Shown one piece after another: positions 1 through 7,780 of a DNA stretch of 64,000 bases. The notes under the pieces are model-generated. The model did not search any database. It was not told the origin of the DNA and was given only the letters and a program-made list of their open reading frames with translations. Position 1 is the first letter of the stretch; every line of letters starts with the position of its first letter. A program made the position numbers and the translations under genes. This DNA comes from an uncultured Lachnospiraceae bacterium (lineage in GTDB: Bacteria; Bacillota; Clostridia; Lachnospirales; Lachnospiraceae): positions 1 to 64,000 of the forward strand of contig CAJUDQ010000013.1 of assembly GCA_910585215.1 (NCBI GenBank). Direction: 5' to 3'.

Positions 1-13
1 AGCAAAAATGAAA

Positions 14-50
14 CTGCCGCTTCACGAATCTTTATTCATTAAAGCGACAG
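14..50 (-). terminator. Stem-loop, likely intrinsic terminator
   Basis: On the minus strand, CTGTCGCTT pairs with AAGCGGCAG (one mismatch in nine) across a loop of about 19 nt. It is followed by TTTCATTTTTGC. It would end transcription of the minus-strand genes to its right. The loop is long and the T-run is broken, so confidence is moderate. Confidence 0.45.
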
Positions 51-143
51 CCCCCTGATTATGAAAAAATTTATAACATCAATAAAATCAATTTATCTTA
101 ACCATATTATTTTTCACAAAATAAAAACGATAATAAAAAACAA

Positions 144-242
144 TTACATAATTGATGAATCATATGAAATGATATATGAATTTATATTTAAAATGAACTT
201 TTTATTTTTATATTCATATATGAGTACCCCATCTAAATTCAT
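144..242 (-). CDS. Possible 32-aa small protein
   Basis: A 32-codon frame starts ATG-AAT-TTA and ends ATG-TAA. It is preceded by AAGGTAGGTAG, the same unusual ribosome-site string that precedes the next two genes (868 and 1794 starts). One copy of the TGGGGTA motif lies inside it, read as Gly-Val. The peptide is Tyr, Asn and Ile rich and resembles nothing I know. The shared leader is the only argument that it is translated. It could equally be a degenerate remnant. Confidence 0.3.
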   Translation of the reverse strand: MNLDGVLIYEYKNKKFILNINSYIISYDSSIM

Positions 243-286
243 CAGCTACTACCTACCTTCTTTCACTTACTTTCTTACCTAAAATA

Positions 287-868
287 TTAACAAGCTATCT
301 GCTCAGGGAACAATGTCTGGAACTCTACCCCGCTGCTTAAAATAACTTTTACATATTCAGCAACCCTTTTATACTCTGCACAAATTTTCATTATCTCCTC
401 AACAGCAAAAGGAATCCCCTGTACAGCCCTTCTCATACAAAAAATAAAATCAATCCCCATATCCGCTTTAAACTCATTATTTAAGTTACAAACCTCGTTT
501 ACTGTATATGCCAGTTCTTCCTTATCAAGGATGTCCTCATAATCATCACGCATATCCACAATTGATGATAGCTTTACTCCCGTACTGTCCTCATAATCAT
601 CAGTGAAATACTGCCTTCTTTTCAGCTTATCTATCTCTTCTTGATACTTCCCATTCTTAAACGCTGTTACCCAGCCATGCAAATGGAATGGCTTATCAAG
701 GTAAATCCGCCCGTCAAGTGCAGACTCAATCAGCTCAAAACCATAGTCAAAATTTTTAAGGTTATCCTCAAGATTTCCATTATCATCTTCTAAATCCTTA
801 AATAATACATTAAGCATTTCACCTGTCAACTGCTTTGAATAACTAAAACTTCTTAAATACATAAACAT
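287..868 (-). CDS. Hypothetical protein of accessory region
   Basis: I do not recognise the family. The open frame runs further upstream to 970, but the start is placed at the ATG after AGAAAGGTAGG (Met-Phe-Met-Tyr-Leu), giving 193 aa. A second ATG two codons later is nearly as good. The protein is acidic, mostly helical, with a Lys/Arg/Asp-rich middle and no signal peptide or membrane segment, so it is probably cytoplasmic. A TGGGGTA motif copy (890-896) lies just upstream of the ribosome site. The neighbouring larger gene ends inside the discarded N-terminal extension, which supports the shorter start and suggests co-transcription of the two genes. Confidence 0.6.
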   Translation of the reverse strand: MFMYLRSFSYSKQLTGEMLNVLFKDLEDDNGNLEDNLKNFDYGFELIESALDGRIYLDKPFHLHGWVTAFKNGKYQEEIDKLKRRQYFTDDYEDSTGVKLSSIVDMRDDYEDILDKEELAYTVNEVCNLNNEFKADMGIDFIFCMRRAVQGIPFAVEEIMKICAEYKRVAEYVKVILSSGVEFQTLFPEQIAC

Positions 869-954
869 TCCTACCTTTCTTTGAATGAGTACCCCACGCA
901 TCCATGAGGTACTCCAATTTTTACATTGTCTTGAATAACAATATTTATCTCTGT

Positions 955-1794
955 TTAATATGACAACCAATTCATAGCAAATTTCTTTTTCTTTATAGCA
1001 ATTTCCATCTCTTTCAACTTTGTCATATCATCAAAAGATACAACACCTAGAATAAAACAAAGAAAAGGAATCCAAAATGAAAATCTAAAATCTTGAAGTG
1101 CATTATACTCATAGTCACTTTTACCTTCTATCTCTACACCTACCTTGTTTAATTGATTTTCATCATTAGTACAGGGTCTTAGCATTAACTCTGTAATCGC
1201 ACCTTGACAATGACTTAAATGGTCAATTTGCAAACCTTCAATGTTATAACCCAACTCCTTCATATAAACTCTATGTACTTTTACATTTTTCTTCCCATTA
1301 TAATCCATAACTGGTGTAAGTTCCGAATTCTTATTGCTATGTCCATTTAATCGAATAATCTTATCAAACTTGCCATCTTTCATATAATGTCTTTTTGCAA
1401 ACTCAACATCCATAATAATCGGTAAACAATACTCCCTTCCCTCTCTTATGGCATAAGTGAAAGCAAAAATATAATCTAACCCAGCTTTTGTAAAATAGTC
1501 AGTCTTAGCACATCCCCTTCCTGTACAAGACATGTGTGTAAAACCATCTTTATCTACCAGTTGTTTCATCAACTCAAACTGCTTATCCTCATCTTGTCCT
1601 ACAAACATCTCAATATAAACATTTAAACGACTTATATTCTCTGCTAACTCAAAATGTTTATCCTCGCTCTCTCTCGTAAATACCTCAGCATAATCATTTA
1701 AACAATACAAATTTCCTACCTTCTCTTCACCTGACAAATTCTTTACCCCATTCTCAATAATAGATTTGCCAACATAACCATTTGAACCATACAT
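955..1794 (-). CDS. Hypothetical protein with internal duplication
   Basis: A 279-aa protein of unknown family. The start is the ATG after AGAAAGGTAGGTAG, about 7 nt away. Residues 44-50 (EDKHFEL) and 69-75 (EDKQFEL) are near-identical heptads, suggesting a short internal duplication. A His/Cys-containing middle part (HMSCTGRGC near 87-96) is followed by a hydrophobic stretch near 240-257 that could be one membrane segment. The C-terminus is Lys-rich. It sits directly upstream of the 287-868 gene and probably shares its transcript. No catalytic motif is evident. Confidence 0.6.
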   Translation of the reverse strand: MYGSNGYVGKSIIENGVKNLSGEEKVGNLYCLNDYAEVFTRESEDKHFELAENISRLNVYIEMFVGQDEDKQFELMKQLVDKDGFTHMSCTGRGCAKTDYFTKAGLDYIFAFTYAIREGREYCLPIIMDVEFAKRHYMKDGKFDKIIRLNGHSNKNSELTPVMDYNGKKNVKVHRVYMKELGYNIEGLQIDHLSHCQGAITELMLRPCTNDENQLNKVGVEIEGKSDYEYNALQDFRFSFWIPFLCFILGVVSFDDMTKLKEMEIAIKKKKFAMNWLSY

Positions 1795-2162
1795 AATTAC
1801 TACCTACCTTTCTTAAATAAACTTTCTTATTAGTGCTACCCTACTCAGCAAGTACAACTCATAGAAAAATATTTTTTCTACTTGTACTGCTTTATAATAG
1901 ATTTGTTATATATTGGAATACCAAAGAAAAAACTGATGAAATGGTAAACCATATGAACAGGAAACTATTTTTCTCCCTGCCTTTTAATAGATTATTCCTG
2001 TATTCTTTATCCCCAAAAACATATTGGTAAACGTATCCCCAACTGGACATACCCCATTTATAAATTTAGACCAATCATTAAAAATACCTTCCAGACTTGC
2101 CATACAAATATCTATCTTGGAATTTTAAATACAAAAGAGCTGCCTCTTTCTTCTCTTGTGGG
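1795..2162. other. Intergenic stretch without a supported gene
   Basis: About 370 bases lie between the gene ending at 2209 (with its terminator) and the gene starting at 1794. A plus-strand frame at 1833-2030 lacks a ribosome site. The stretch holds one TACCCCA copy (2050-2056) and a near copy (TATCCCCA, 2033). A promoter for the 955-1794 gene should lie here, but I could not pick a convincing one. Confidence 0.5.
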
Positions 2163-2201
2163 CAAAAAAATAAGACCTGCCAGCTATCGGCAAGCCTTAT
2201 T
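2163..2201 (-). terminator. Intrinsic terminator after HD-GYP gene
   Basis: On the minus strand the arms AATAAGGCTTGCC and GGCAGGTCTTATT pair with two internal mismatches and are followed directly by a run of seven T. It begins 7 nt after the stop codon of the HD-GYP gene. It is the clear 3' end of the 5.7 to 2.2 kb gene cluster. Confidence 0.85.
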
Positions 2202-2208
2202 ATCTTTT

Positions 2209-2898
2209 TTAAGATACCTTCAATTTTCCATCTGAACAAAAAGAAACCAATATATCAATCAATTCATGGTCAAATCCTTCTGAGTAAACCATCTGCTGTA
2301 TTACCTGCATTGGCGGATAGGCACTCTTATATGCCCTTACAGATGTCATGGCACAAAATACATCAGCAACAGCAATCACTTTTCCAAACTCACTTATTTC
2401 ATCTCCCCACATCTGGTCTACATACCCACTTCCATCAAGCCTCTCATGATGTTGAAGAATACCTGATAAGATTTCTTCATCTTGAATAAAATTCTTTAAA
2501 TGTCTATACCCCACAATAGGATGCTCTTTTACAATCGCATACTCCTTTGCGGTTAAACAGCCTTTCTTGCCTATAATACCAATCCCTGTAAAAATCTTGC
2601 CAATGTCATGCAGATACCCTGATATTGCTAAATTTACCAATCTCTCCTCTGAAAATCCTCTTTTTACCCCGATAAGTACCGCTAATCCTGCTACTTCCTG
2701 TGAATGGGTAAATGTTTCTGTATCAAATCGCTTTAAAGCATGGTAGAAATCAGATACTCCAATATTCTTTAATATCCTATCTTCTGCCTTAGAAATGTAA
2801 ATACTTACATCTTCCAACTTTTCATCTTGAATCACTTTTATCACCTCTCTAACCACTTTACCATGAAAAAAGATGGCTCTCCCTCTCAGGTAAGCCAT
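2209..2898 (-). CDS. HD-GYP-type domain protein, degenerate GYP motif
   Basis: A 229-aa protein. His65 and the HD pair of HDIGK (97-101) are present, followed by His126, then HHERLDGSGY (150-159) and the helix AVADVFCAMTS. This is the HD-GYP order (PF13487/HDIG). HD-GYP proteins usually hydrolyse cyclic-di-GMP. Here the diagnostic GYP reads GYV, and the usual TSxRPY reads TSVRAY. Metal ligands look intact, so it may hydrolyse another nucleotide or have altered specificity. The N-terminal 60 residues are short and not a recognised sensor. The start follows AGAGGAAGGG and lies 15 nt after the preceding gene's stop, so it is co-transcribed with the surface-protein gene. Confidence 0.8.
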   Translation of the reverse strand: MAYLRGRAIFFHGKVVREVIKVIQDEKLEDVSIYISKAEDRILKNIGVSDFYHALKRFDTETFTHSQEVAGLAVLIGVKRGFSEERLVNLAISGYLHDIGKIFTGIGIIGKKGCLTAKEYAIVKEHPIVGYRHLKNFIQDEEILSGILQHHERLDGSGYVDQMWGDEISEFGKVIAVADVFCAMTSVRAYKSAYPPMQVIQQMVYSEGFDHELIDILVSFCSDGKLKVS

Positions 2899-2913
2899 CC
2901 CTTCCTCTGAACA

Positions 2914-5082
2914 TTAAGGCATCTGAGCCTGATAGACAACATTCATTGTATCTTTGTTATCCCTTAAAGCATTTCCAGCCCTACTTCCAAGAAACTCTAT
3001 ATACTGCTCCTCTGTGCCTGAAAAATAAACATTCTCTATCACTGCATTATTTGTGGCATACTTCGCTAATGTCACCCCTGAATCAGTGTAGTCAATATAT
3101 AAATTCTTAATCTTCGCACCATGAAATACATACTCAGTTGCTAAAAAGGTATCTTTTACAATACAGGTATCAATAGTCGTATCACAAAATGCCCATGTCC
3201 CAACAGTGACTGCATTCCTTAAATCCGCACGACTGATAGAAGCGGTACAGCCATCCAATGCACTTTTTCCAATAGATACAATGCTATCTGTAAGTATCAG
3301 ATTTTTATAAGCCTTGCCCTCTGTATTTTTATAAGAACTTTCTATGGTATCACAGGATAAAACAGCACTTACCCCATCATCAGATGTTGCGATTGCCTTT
3401 ACTGCTTTTGAATCTGCTCCAATATAATCTCCATCTGAAAAACTTATCAATGTATACATAAGTCCTGATGAATTGGTTACTTCAGCAGTATCATGGCTGA
3501 TACCCCATTTTATCTTGGCTACATTAGAATTATATCCATTTGAACTCTCATTATTACCAAATGCATACCCATTTAAACTTGTACAGGAATCGGGCAATGT
3601 CACCTCTATAATACCTGTATCCATAAACGCATTATCCTCTATGCTGCCATCAAAACCATCTTTAAATACCACATTTTTTAAATTGGTACAGCCATAAAAT
3701 GCATCGCTCTTAATTATTGTGACTGAACTTGGAATCACTACGCTCTCAAGACCTGTACAGTATTTAAAGGCGTCACTGTGAATCTCTGTAAGACCTTCAT
3801 TAAAGGTTACACTTTTTAACTTGGTACAAGGATTGCTTACATCAAAGCCACTGCACCAAAATCCAAGACAAGAATCATAATTGTCAGGTAATACCCATTC
3901 CTGCTGTGGCATATCACTATCAGAAAGAGAGTCTGAAAAATCAATCTCTGCCCCAGCAACATCGCTTCGGATACCAGCTATCTGTGCTACGCCTCTACTT
4001 CCATTATAAGTAACAGGCAATGAAATCTCTACCATAGAATCTGTGCCATAACTTTTTAATGTGTCATAGCCATACTGTGAAAATCCACAGACATAATACT
4101 TTCCATTTTCATAATGATAATCGAAAAACTCGGTGTAATCTCTTTCCCCATTTGCTTCAAACTTAAACCTGATTTTTGCTGTATCAGGAAGTTTCTTGGA
4201 AACATTCACTGCTGACCTTACATTATCGCATGTGATAATCGCTGTGGAAATGGAAGTTTCACTATTACTTAACTCTACACCTTTCACACTGTCAGGCACT
4301 TCCACTTCCTCGATATAAGCGGCAATCTCAGCCTCTGAAAACAGAGTCTCAAAACATACCCCAACGACCTGTATATCTTCCATACTTCTTGGAATTACAA
4401 GGTTTTTATCAGAGGACTCAATCACCATATCATACCCTTTTGCCTCTATCTCTTCTTTATTGGTACTAAACTCTTTTAATTCCGCCACCATATCGGTCTG
4501 TGGAAGAATATCATAAGCAATATCATACTGGTTTGCATAACTTACATCGGAACTATCAGAATATTTATAGCCCATATAATAAGTCATTGCCTTATCATTT
4601 GTACTTAACGAAATATTAAATAAAATGTTGGTCTGATAGGTTCCTATATAGTCAATCTTAGAAAATGGCACCGTTGCGGTGATATCATACCCCAATTTAG
4701 GCTCTGCTGTTAAATTCGCCTTTAATTCTGAAGCTGTCCAGCTTGCACTACAATCTGTACCAAACGAAACCGATGCATCCACTGTAATATCACTCTTATA
4801 CTGGTTCGCATACGTTATCTTAGGATTGGTTGAAACTGATAAAACTGACTTTGGGCTTGTAATACCCTGAGCTGTTACTTTACCAGTGCCTACAAACTCA
4901 TCTCCTGACTTTGTAAGGGCTACATTGTCAGGAATCGTTACAATCAAACCACCGCCAAGCATATCCGCTGTCGCTGTAAAAGAAGTATCGGCTGTTTTTG
5001 TATCTGCAAAGGCTGATACCCCACCTGATGAAGCTACTATAAAACAGCTTAACATACCAGCTAATAATCTCTTATATACCAT
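2914..5082 (-). CDS. Secreted surface protein with BspA-type LRRs
   Basis: A 722-aa protein with a typical signal peptide (about 1-27, ending SAFA-D). Residues 34-160 form a domain shared with the 173-aa gene upstream: both have TADMLGG, LIVT-P-PD, a WxAS segment and a YIGTY strand near the end. Residues about 180-400 are an unassigned beta-rich region. From about 420 to 510 and again later there are leucine-rich repeats of the LRR_5/BspA kind (for example FNEGLTEIHSDAF and VVIPSSVTIIKSDAF). Such repeats mediate binding to host or microbial surfaces. No LPXTG sorting signal or C-terminal membrane anchor is visible, so attachment must be by another route. The ribosome site is AAAGGAG, 7 nt before ATG. 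Confidence 0.8.
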   Translation of the reverse strand: MVYKRLLAGMLSCFIVASSGGVSAFADTKTADTSFTATADMLGGGLIVTIPDNVALTKSGDEFVGTGKVTAQGITSPKSVLSVSTNPKITYANQYKSDITVDASVSFGTDCSASWTASELKANLTAEPKLGYDITATVPFSKIDYIGTYQTNILFNISLSTNDKAMTYYMGYKYSDSSDVSYANQYDIAYDILPQTDMVAELKEFSTNKEEIEAKGYDMVIESSDKNLVIPRSMEDIQVVGVCFETLFSEAEIAAYIEEVEVPDSVKGVELSNSETSISTAIITCDNVRSAVNVSKKLPDTAKIRFKFEANGERDYTEFFDYHYENGKYYVCGFSQYGYDTLKSYGTDSMVEISLPVTYNGSRGVAQIAGIRSDVAGAEIDFSDSLSDSDMPQQEWVLPDNYDSCLGFWCSGFDVSNPCTKLKSVTFNEGLTEIHSDAFKYCTGLESVVIPSSVTIIKSDAFYGCTNLKNVVFKDGFDGSIEDNAFMDTGIIEVTLPDSCTSLNGYAFGNNESSNGYNSNVAKIKWGISHDTAEVTNSSGLMYTLISFSDGDYIGADSKAVKAIATSDDGVSAVLSCDTIESSYKNTEGKAYKNLILTDSIVSIGKSALDGCTASISRADLRNAVTVGTWAFCDTTIDTCIVKDTFLATEYVFHGAKIKNLYIDYTDSGVTLAKYATNNAVIENVYFSGTEEQYIEFLGSRAGNALRDNKDTMNVVYQAQMP

Positions 5083-5122
5083 GCTTTTTCTCCTTTCAAA
5101 AGTTGCTTAAACTCTTTTTAAG

Positions 5123-5158
5123 AAAGGGAACTTAACGATTCTGCATTAAGCTCCCTTT
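5123..5158 (-). terminator. Stem-loop between the two surface-protein genes
   Basis: AAAGGGAGCTTAA pairs with TTAAGTTCCCTTT (one mismatch) and is followed on the minus strand by CTTAAAAAG. T-runs flank both sides. It lies between the 173-aa gene and the LRR gene and could lower read-through, so that the small protein is made in excess. Confidence 0.7.
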
Positions 5159-5187
5159 TTCTAGTTTACATGAAACTTCTTTATTTC

Positions 5188-5709
5188 TTACTCTGCATTT
5201 ACTAATGCTATCTGAAATGTAACTGTTGCCTCATATGTGCCGATATACTCAACTTCGCTCATAGGAACTGTCGATGTTAAATCTTTATCCACTCCTGCTG
5301 TTTTTCCAGCTCTTAACGCACTTGCTGACCATGTCTCTTTTTGGTTATCACCATCAGATACCCCAAAACTTAAAGTGCCTGCCGCATCTACATCTGCATC
5401 ATCTGTATGTACATAAGTTACAGAGGTTGGAACAGATACCTCTAACTTCTTTGCTGGATTAATATTACCCTTTGCATTTACCTGAGAAGTCTTTGCAAAT
5501 CGGCTGTTTGTCTGGTCATACTCCAAAGTCAGCGTATCTGGTACAGTTACAATTAAATCACCGCCAAGCATATCGGCTGTAACGCTAAATGATGTTGGGG
5601 AACTTCCTGTAGCATTATCGCCTGTTACAGCAATATCCTGTGCATACGCTGGAATCGCTCCTCCAATCAAAGTCATGGTCATCAGTAAACCTACAAGTTT
5701 CTTTCTCAT
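5188..5709 (-). CDS. Small secreted protein, paralogue of LRR protein N-domain
   Basis: A 173-aa protein with a signal peptide cut after about residue 23 (AYA-Q). The mature part corresponds to the N-terminal domain of the downstream LRR protein: ADMLGG (45-50), LIVTVPD, WSAS, VEYIGTY and a final beta strand. It ends right there, so it is the stand-alone version of that domain. The pair looks like a repeating subunit plus a larger adhesive subunit, as in some surface polymers, but this is inference from architecture. The ribosome site AAAGGAG and start ATG are clear. A stem-loop follows it and may set the ratio to the next gene. Confidence 0.75.
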   Translation of the reverse strand: MRKKLVGLLMTMTLIGGAIPAYAQDIAVTGDNATGSSPTSFSVTADMLGGDLIVTVPDTLTLEYDQTNSRFAKTSQVNAKGNINPAKKLEVSVPTSVTYVHTDDADVDAAGTLSFGVSDGDNQKETWSASALRAGKTAGVDKDLTSTVPMSEVEYIGTYEATVTFQIALVNAE

Positions 5710-5732
5710 AACAAATCGCTCCTTTCAAATAT

Positions 5733-5819
5733 CTTATTATTTTTTGATGCTTGCTGTTTTTAATATATCTTAATTCTTATTATTTTTGATGCTTGCTGTT
5801 TTCTTATTATATCTTAATG
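5733..5819. repeat. Tandem direct repeat, two ~43-bp units
   Basis: Units at 5733-5774 and 5775-5819 share CTTATTATTTTT, GATGCTTGCTGTTTT and ATATCTTAAT, differing by a few bases. They lie between the 219-aa membrane gene and the small surface-protein gene, thus in the leader of the latter. Confidence 0.8.
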
Positions 5820-5827
5820 CTTCTTTG

Positions 5828-6478
5828 CTACTCGGTTACGGTTAAAGTAATATCGCTATGTCCGCCATTCTTCTGTATCGTTGGGTCTGTATAATCATAG
5901 GAATAAATATCAACAGATACCTGATATGTGCCAATATCCAGCAAATCTCCAAAGGCAACGCTAAACTTCTTGCCAGCTTCAACTAACTTGGACTCGTAAA
6001 TGACCTTTCCTGTACTCAAATCTGTAAATTTGTAGGAAAGATAAGAATACCCCAGATTGCTTTCAGGATTAAATAAGGTTGCATAAGGATAACTCTTTCT
6101 TACCGTAAAATCACTGATGACTGGAATGGCTGTTGTACCCTCCATATGCTCCATATCCGCTACATCATCAGGCTGTATGTACTCGGCTTGTTCCAACTCA
6201 GGCTTGTTAACTCTACTATCATTTGTATCTCCAGAACAGGAACGGAGAAGTAAAATAATAATGATGACAATTAAAATAAGAATAATTACATTGCGGATAC
6301 CTACTTTATGTCTTAACTTTTTATTCTTTTTTAACTGTTTTCTTTCATCATCTTCTAACTTTGCAATCTTCTCTTCTGCAATAATATCCATTATTTCATC
6401 CTCATCTGGCTGCTTATCTTGTAACTGACTATCCTTATCCATTTCATCTTCTGGTTTTTCAATCTTTTCCTTATCCAT
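5828..6478 (-). CDS. Single-pass membrane protein, acidic cytoplasmic tail
   Basis: Unknown family. The start is the ATG ten bases after AAAGGA (a GTG three codons upstream is too close to it), giving 216 aa. Residues 1-60 are strongly acidic and then basic. One very hydrophobic segment of Ile and Leu (about 60-80) ends in RSCSG. The outer 130 residues are predicted beta-rich and end in a regular strand pattern. The positive residues before the segment suggest N-in, C-out topology. It precedes the surface-protein genes and follows a metalloprotease gene, so it may act in assembly or anchoring of the surface proteins. No motif proves this. Confidence 0.65.
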   Translation of the reverse strand: MDKEKIEKPEDEMDKDSQLQDKQPDEDEIMDIIAEEKIAKLEDDERKQLKKNKKLRHKVGIRNVIILILIVIIIILLLRSCSGDTNDSRVNKPELEQAEYIQPDDVADMEHMEGTTAIPVISDFTVRKSYPYATLFNPESNLGYSYLSYKFTDLSTGKVIYESKLVEAGKKFSVAFGDLLDIGTYQVSVDIYSYDYTDPTIQKNGGHSDITLTVTE

Positions 6479-6517
6479 AAAACTCACTTCCTTTCATCGA
6501 AGAACATACCCCAAAGA

Positions 6518-7129
6518 TTACTTTTCATCGAACATCTCACCAATTAACCTACTCATGTAATGAAATGTATCTGGTGCTGCTTCTTGCGTATCATGCCCAC
6601 CCATACACAAAACTGTCTGAAAGGCTTGTGCAAAATACTCTTTCTCATTGGTGTAATAATAGGGGCTATCGCCATAGTACGCAGTTATTAGCGATTTTGC
6701 CTCTGTCTGAAAAAGCTCCTTAAATTCTTCTTCCATTGGGTGAAAATGAAGATAAATATGACCAAACTCATGTATCAGGGAATCAAATACATAACCATCT
6801 TGTATATAAATAGTGATATTATCAGGCTCTATTTCGGTACTTCCGATACAGCCGCCCTTCAGGTCAGATACTAAAATGATTGTTCCATTTTCCTGTCTAA
6901 ACGCATCAAGCAAAGATGGCGGTAAATACTCTATTAATGTTAAAATCTCTTTTATCTCATCCTTAGAACAGCCTTTCTCACAATATAAATATTCATTTAT
7001 TGGCTCTATCTCGCTGTCCTTGCGGTGTTGGTACATAGTCTCAGGCTGTTTTCTGATACAAAGTAAAATTAATATTAAGACCATACCCCAAATAGAAACC
7101 AGACAGATATTTAATCTTACTCTCTTCAT
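6518..7129 (-). CDS. Membrane-anchored zinc metalloprotease, ATLF-like
   Basis: A 203-aa protein with an N-terminal membrane segment or uncleaved signal (10-25). The zinc site HEFGH is at 120-124, and a second helix EYFAQAF (164-170) offers the third ligand. This HExxH plus E-[YF]-F-A pattern is typical of anthrax lethal factor-like and Pro-Pro endopeptidase domains. Pro-Pro endopeptidases of Clostridia cut surface proteins. The location directly upstream of the membrane protein and the two surface proteins suggests that it processes one of them. A second, divergent copy lies at 7781-8488. The start ATG follows AAGGAGAAGGTG. Confidence 0.75.
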   Translation of the reverse strand: MKRVRLNICLVSIWGMVLILILLCIRKQPETMYQHRKDSEIEPINEYLYCEKGCSKDEIKEILTLIEYLPPSLLDAFRQENGTIILVSDLKGGCIGSTEIEPDNITIYIQDGYVFDSLIHEFGHIYLHFHPMEEEFKELFQTEAKSLITAYYGDSPYYYTNEKEYFAQAFQTVLCMGGHDTQEAAPDTFHYMSRLIGEMFDEK

Positions 7130-7149
7130 AGATACACCTTCTCCTTGAA

Positions 7150-7177
7150 AAGGCTATTATCGCATGATAACAGCCTT
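7150..7177 (-). terminator. Hairpin between 80-aa gene and protease gene
   Basis: On the minus strand AAGGCTGTTATC pairs with GATAATAGCCTT (one mismatch) around ATGC, followed by TTTTC. It is a compact terminator-like hairpin only 9 nt after the stop of the 80-aa gene, so it probably limits read-through into the protease gene. Confidence 0.75.
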
Positions 7178-7186
7178 CTCACATAA

Positions 7187-7429
7187 TTAATCGGTATCGA
7201 TTGTAAAACCATCTGCTTTGCTGCCGTCTGTTGCACCTGTCTCGCCCCATGTCGGTAAAATCTTCTTGCCTGTACCAGCGACTTTCGCCCACTGACCATT
7301 AATACCCTCAACAAGAGCGTTATAACCAGTTTTAAGAATACCACCATCTTTAAATACTAACTGCCAGATAAGGAAGATAGCAACTAAAACTCCAATCAGT
7401 AAAAATACTTTCCAAACTGTTTTATTCAT
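7187..7429 (-). CDS. Small single-pass membrane protein
   Basis: An 80-aa protein with one N-terminal membrane segment (about 6-26, WKVFLLIGVLVAIFLIWQLV). A short conserved-looking outer part contains ILKTGYNALVEG and ends in an acidic tail. The ribosome site AAAGGAG precedes ATG by 8 nt. It is the first gene downstream of the AAACTACTA repeat array and is followed at once by a terminator, so it may be made as a separate abundant transcript. The size and layout (short head, hydrophobic helix, flexible tail) recall a pilin-like or holin-like protein, but I cannot assign a family. Confidence 0.65.
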   Translation of the reverse strand: MNKTVWKVFLLIGVLVAIFLIWQLVFKDGGILKTGYNALVEGINGQWAKVAGTGKKILPTWGETGATDGSKADGFTIDTD

Positions 7430-7477
7430 AAAGCAACTCTCCTTTCCTTGTGTATTTCAACTTGTCTTTCTAAACTT

Positions 7478-7677
7478 AAACTACTAATAAATAAATTACA
7501 ACTCAAACTACTATTAAAAACTACTATTTTTCAACTCAATCTCTATTATGAGTAAACTACTATAAACTGAAACTACTATTTAAAAACTACACTGAAACTA
7601 CTACAAAATCTTCACTTCCTTTCCTGTAAAAATACATCTCTAAAAACCTATCTGATAACTCAGATAGTAAACTACCA
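7478..7677. repeat. Iteron-like array of AAACTACTA
   Basis: Six exact copies of AAACTACTA begin at 7478, 7505, 7518, 7554, 7570 and 7595. Variants begin at 7584 (AAACTACAC) and 7669 (AAACTACCA). All are in the same orientation. Start-to-start distances of the exact copies are 27, 13, 36, 16 and 25. The array fills the 350-base gap upstream of the 80-aa gene. A perfect inverted repeat, TATCTGA-TAAC-TCAGATA, lies at 7649-7666 beside the last variant. No gene is visible in this gap. Confidence 0.75.
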
Positions 7678-7780
7678 TCTTCAACTTTTATAGTAAGCTA
7701 TAAAATTGAATACACTAATGATGAATCATATCAGCTAAAATATGAAATTGGTAAAAATATGATGAAATATGTATTCCATA

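Noticed and set aside
61..282. Plus-strand frame of 73 aa at the left edge
   Set aside because: AT-rich composition, no ribosome site, and overlaps the 32-codon minus-strand frame and repeat sequences.
1833..2030. Plus-strand frame of 65 aa
   Set aside because: No ribosome site, composition like random AT-rich DNA, in an intergenic gap.
7478..7677. AAACTACTA array as a CRISPR
   Set aside because: Units are only 9 bp and spacing runs from 11 to 36 bases with no spacers of constant length; no cas genes.
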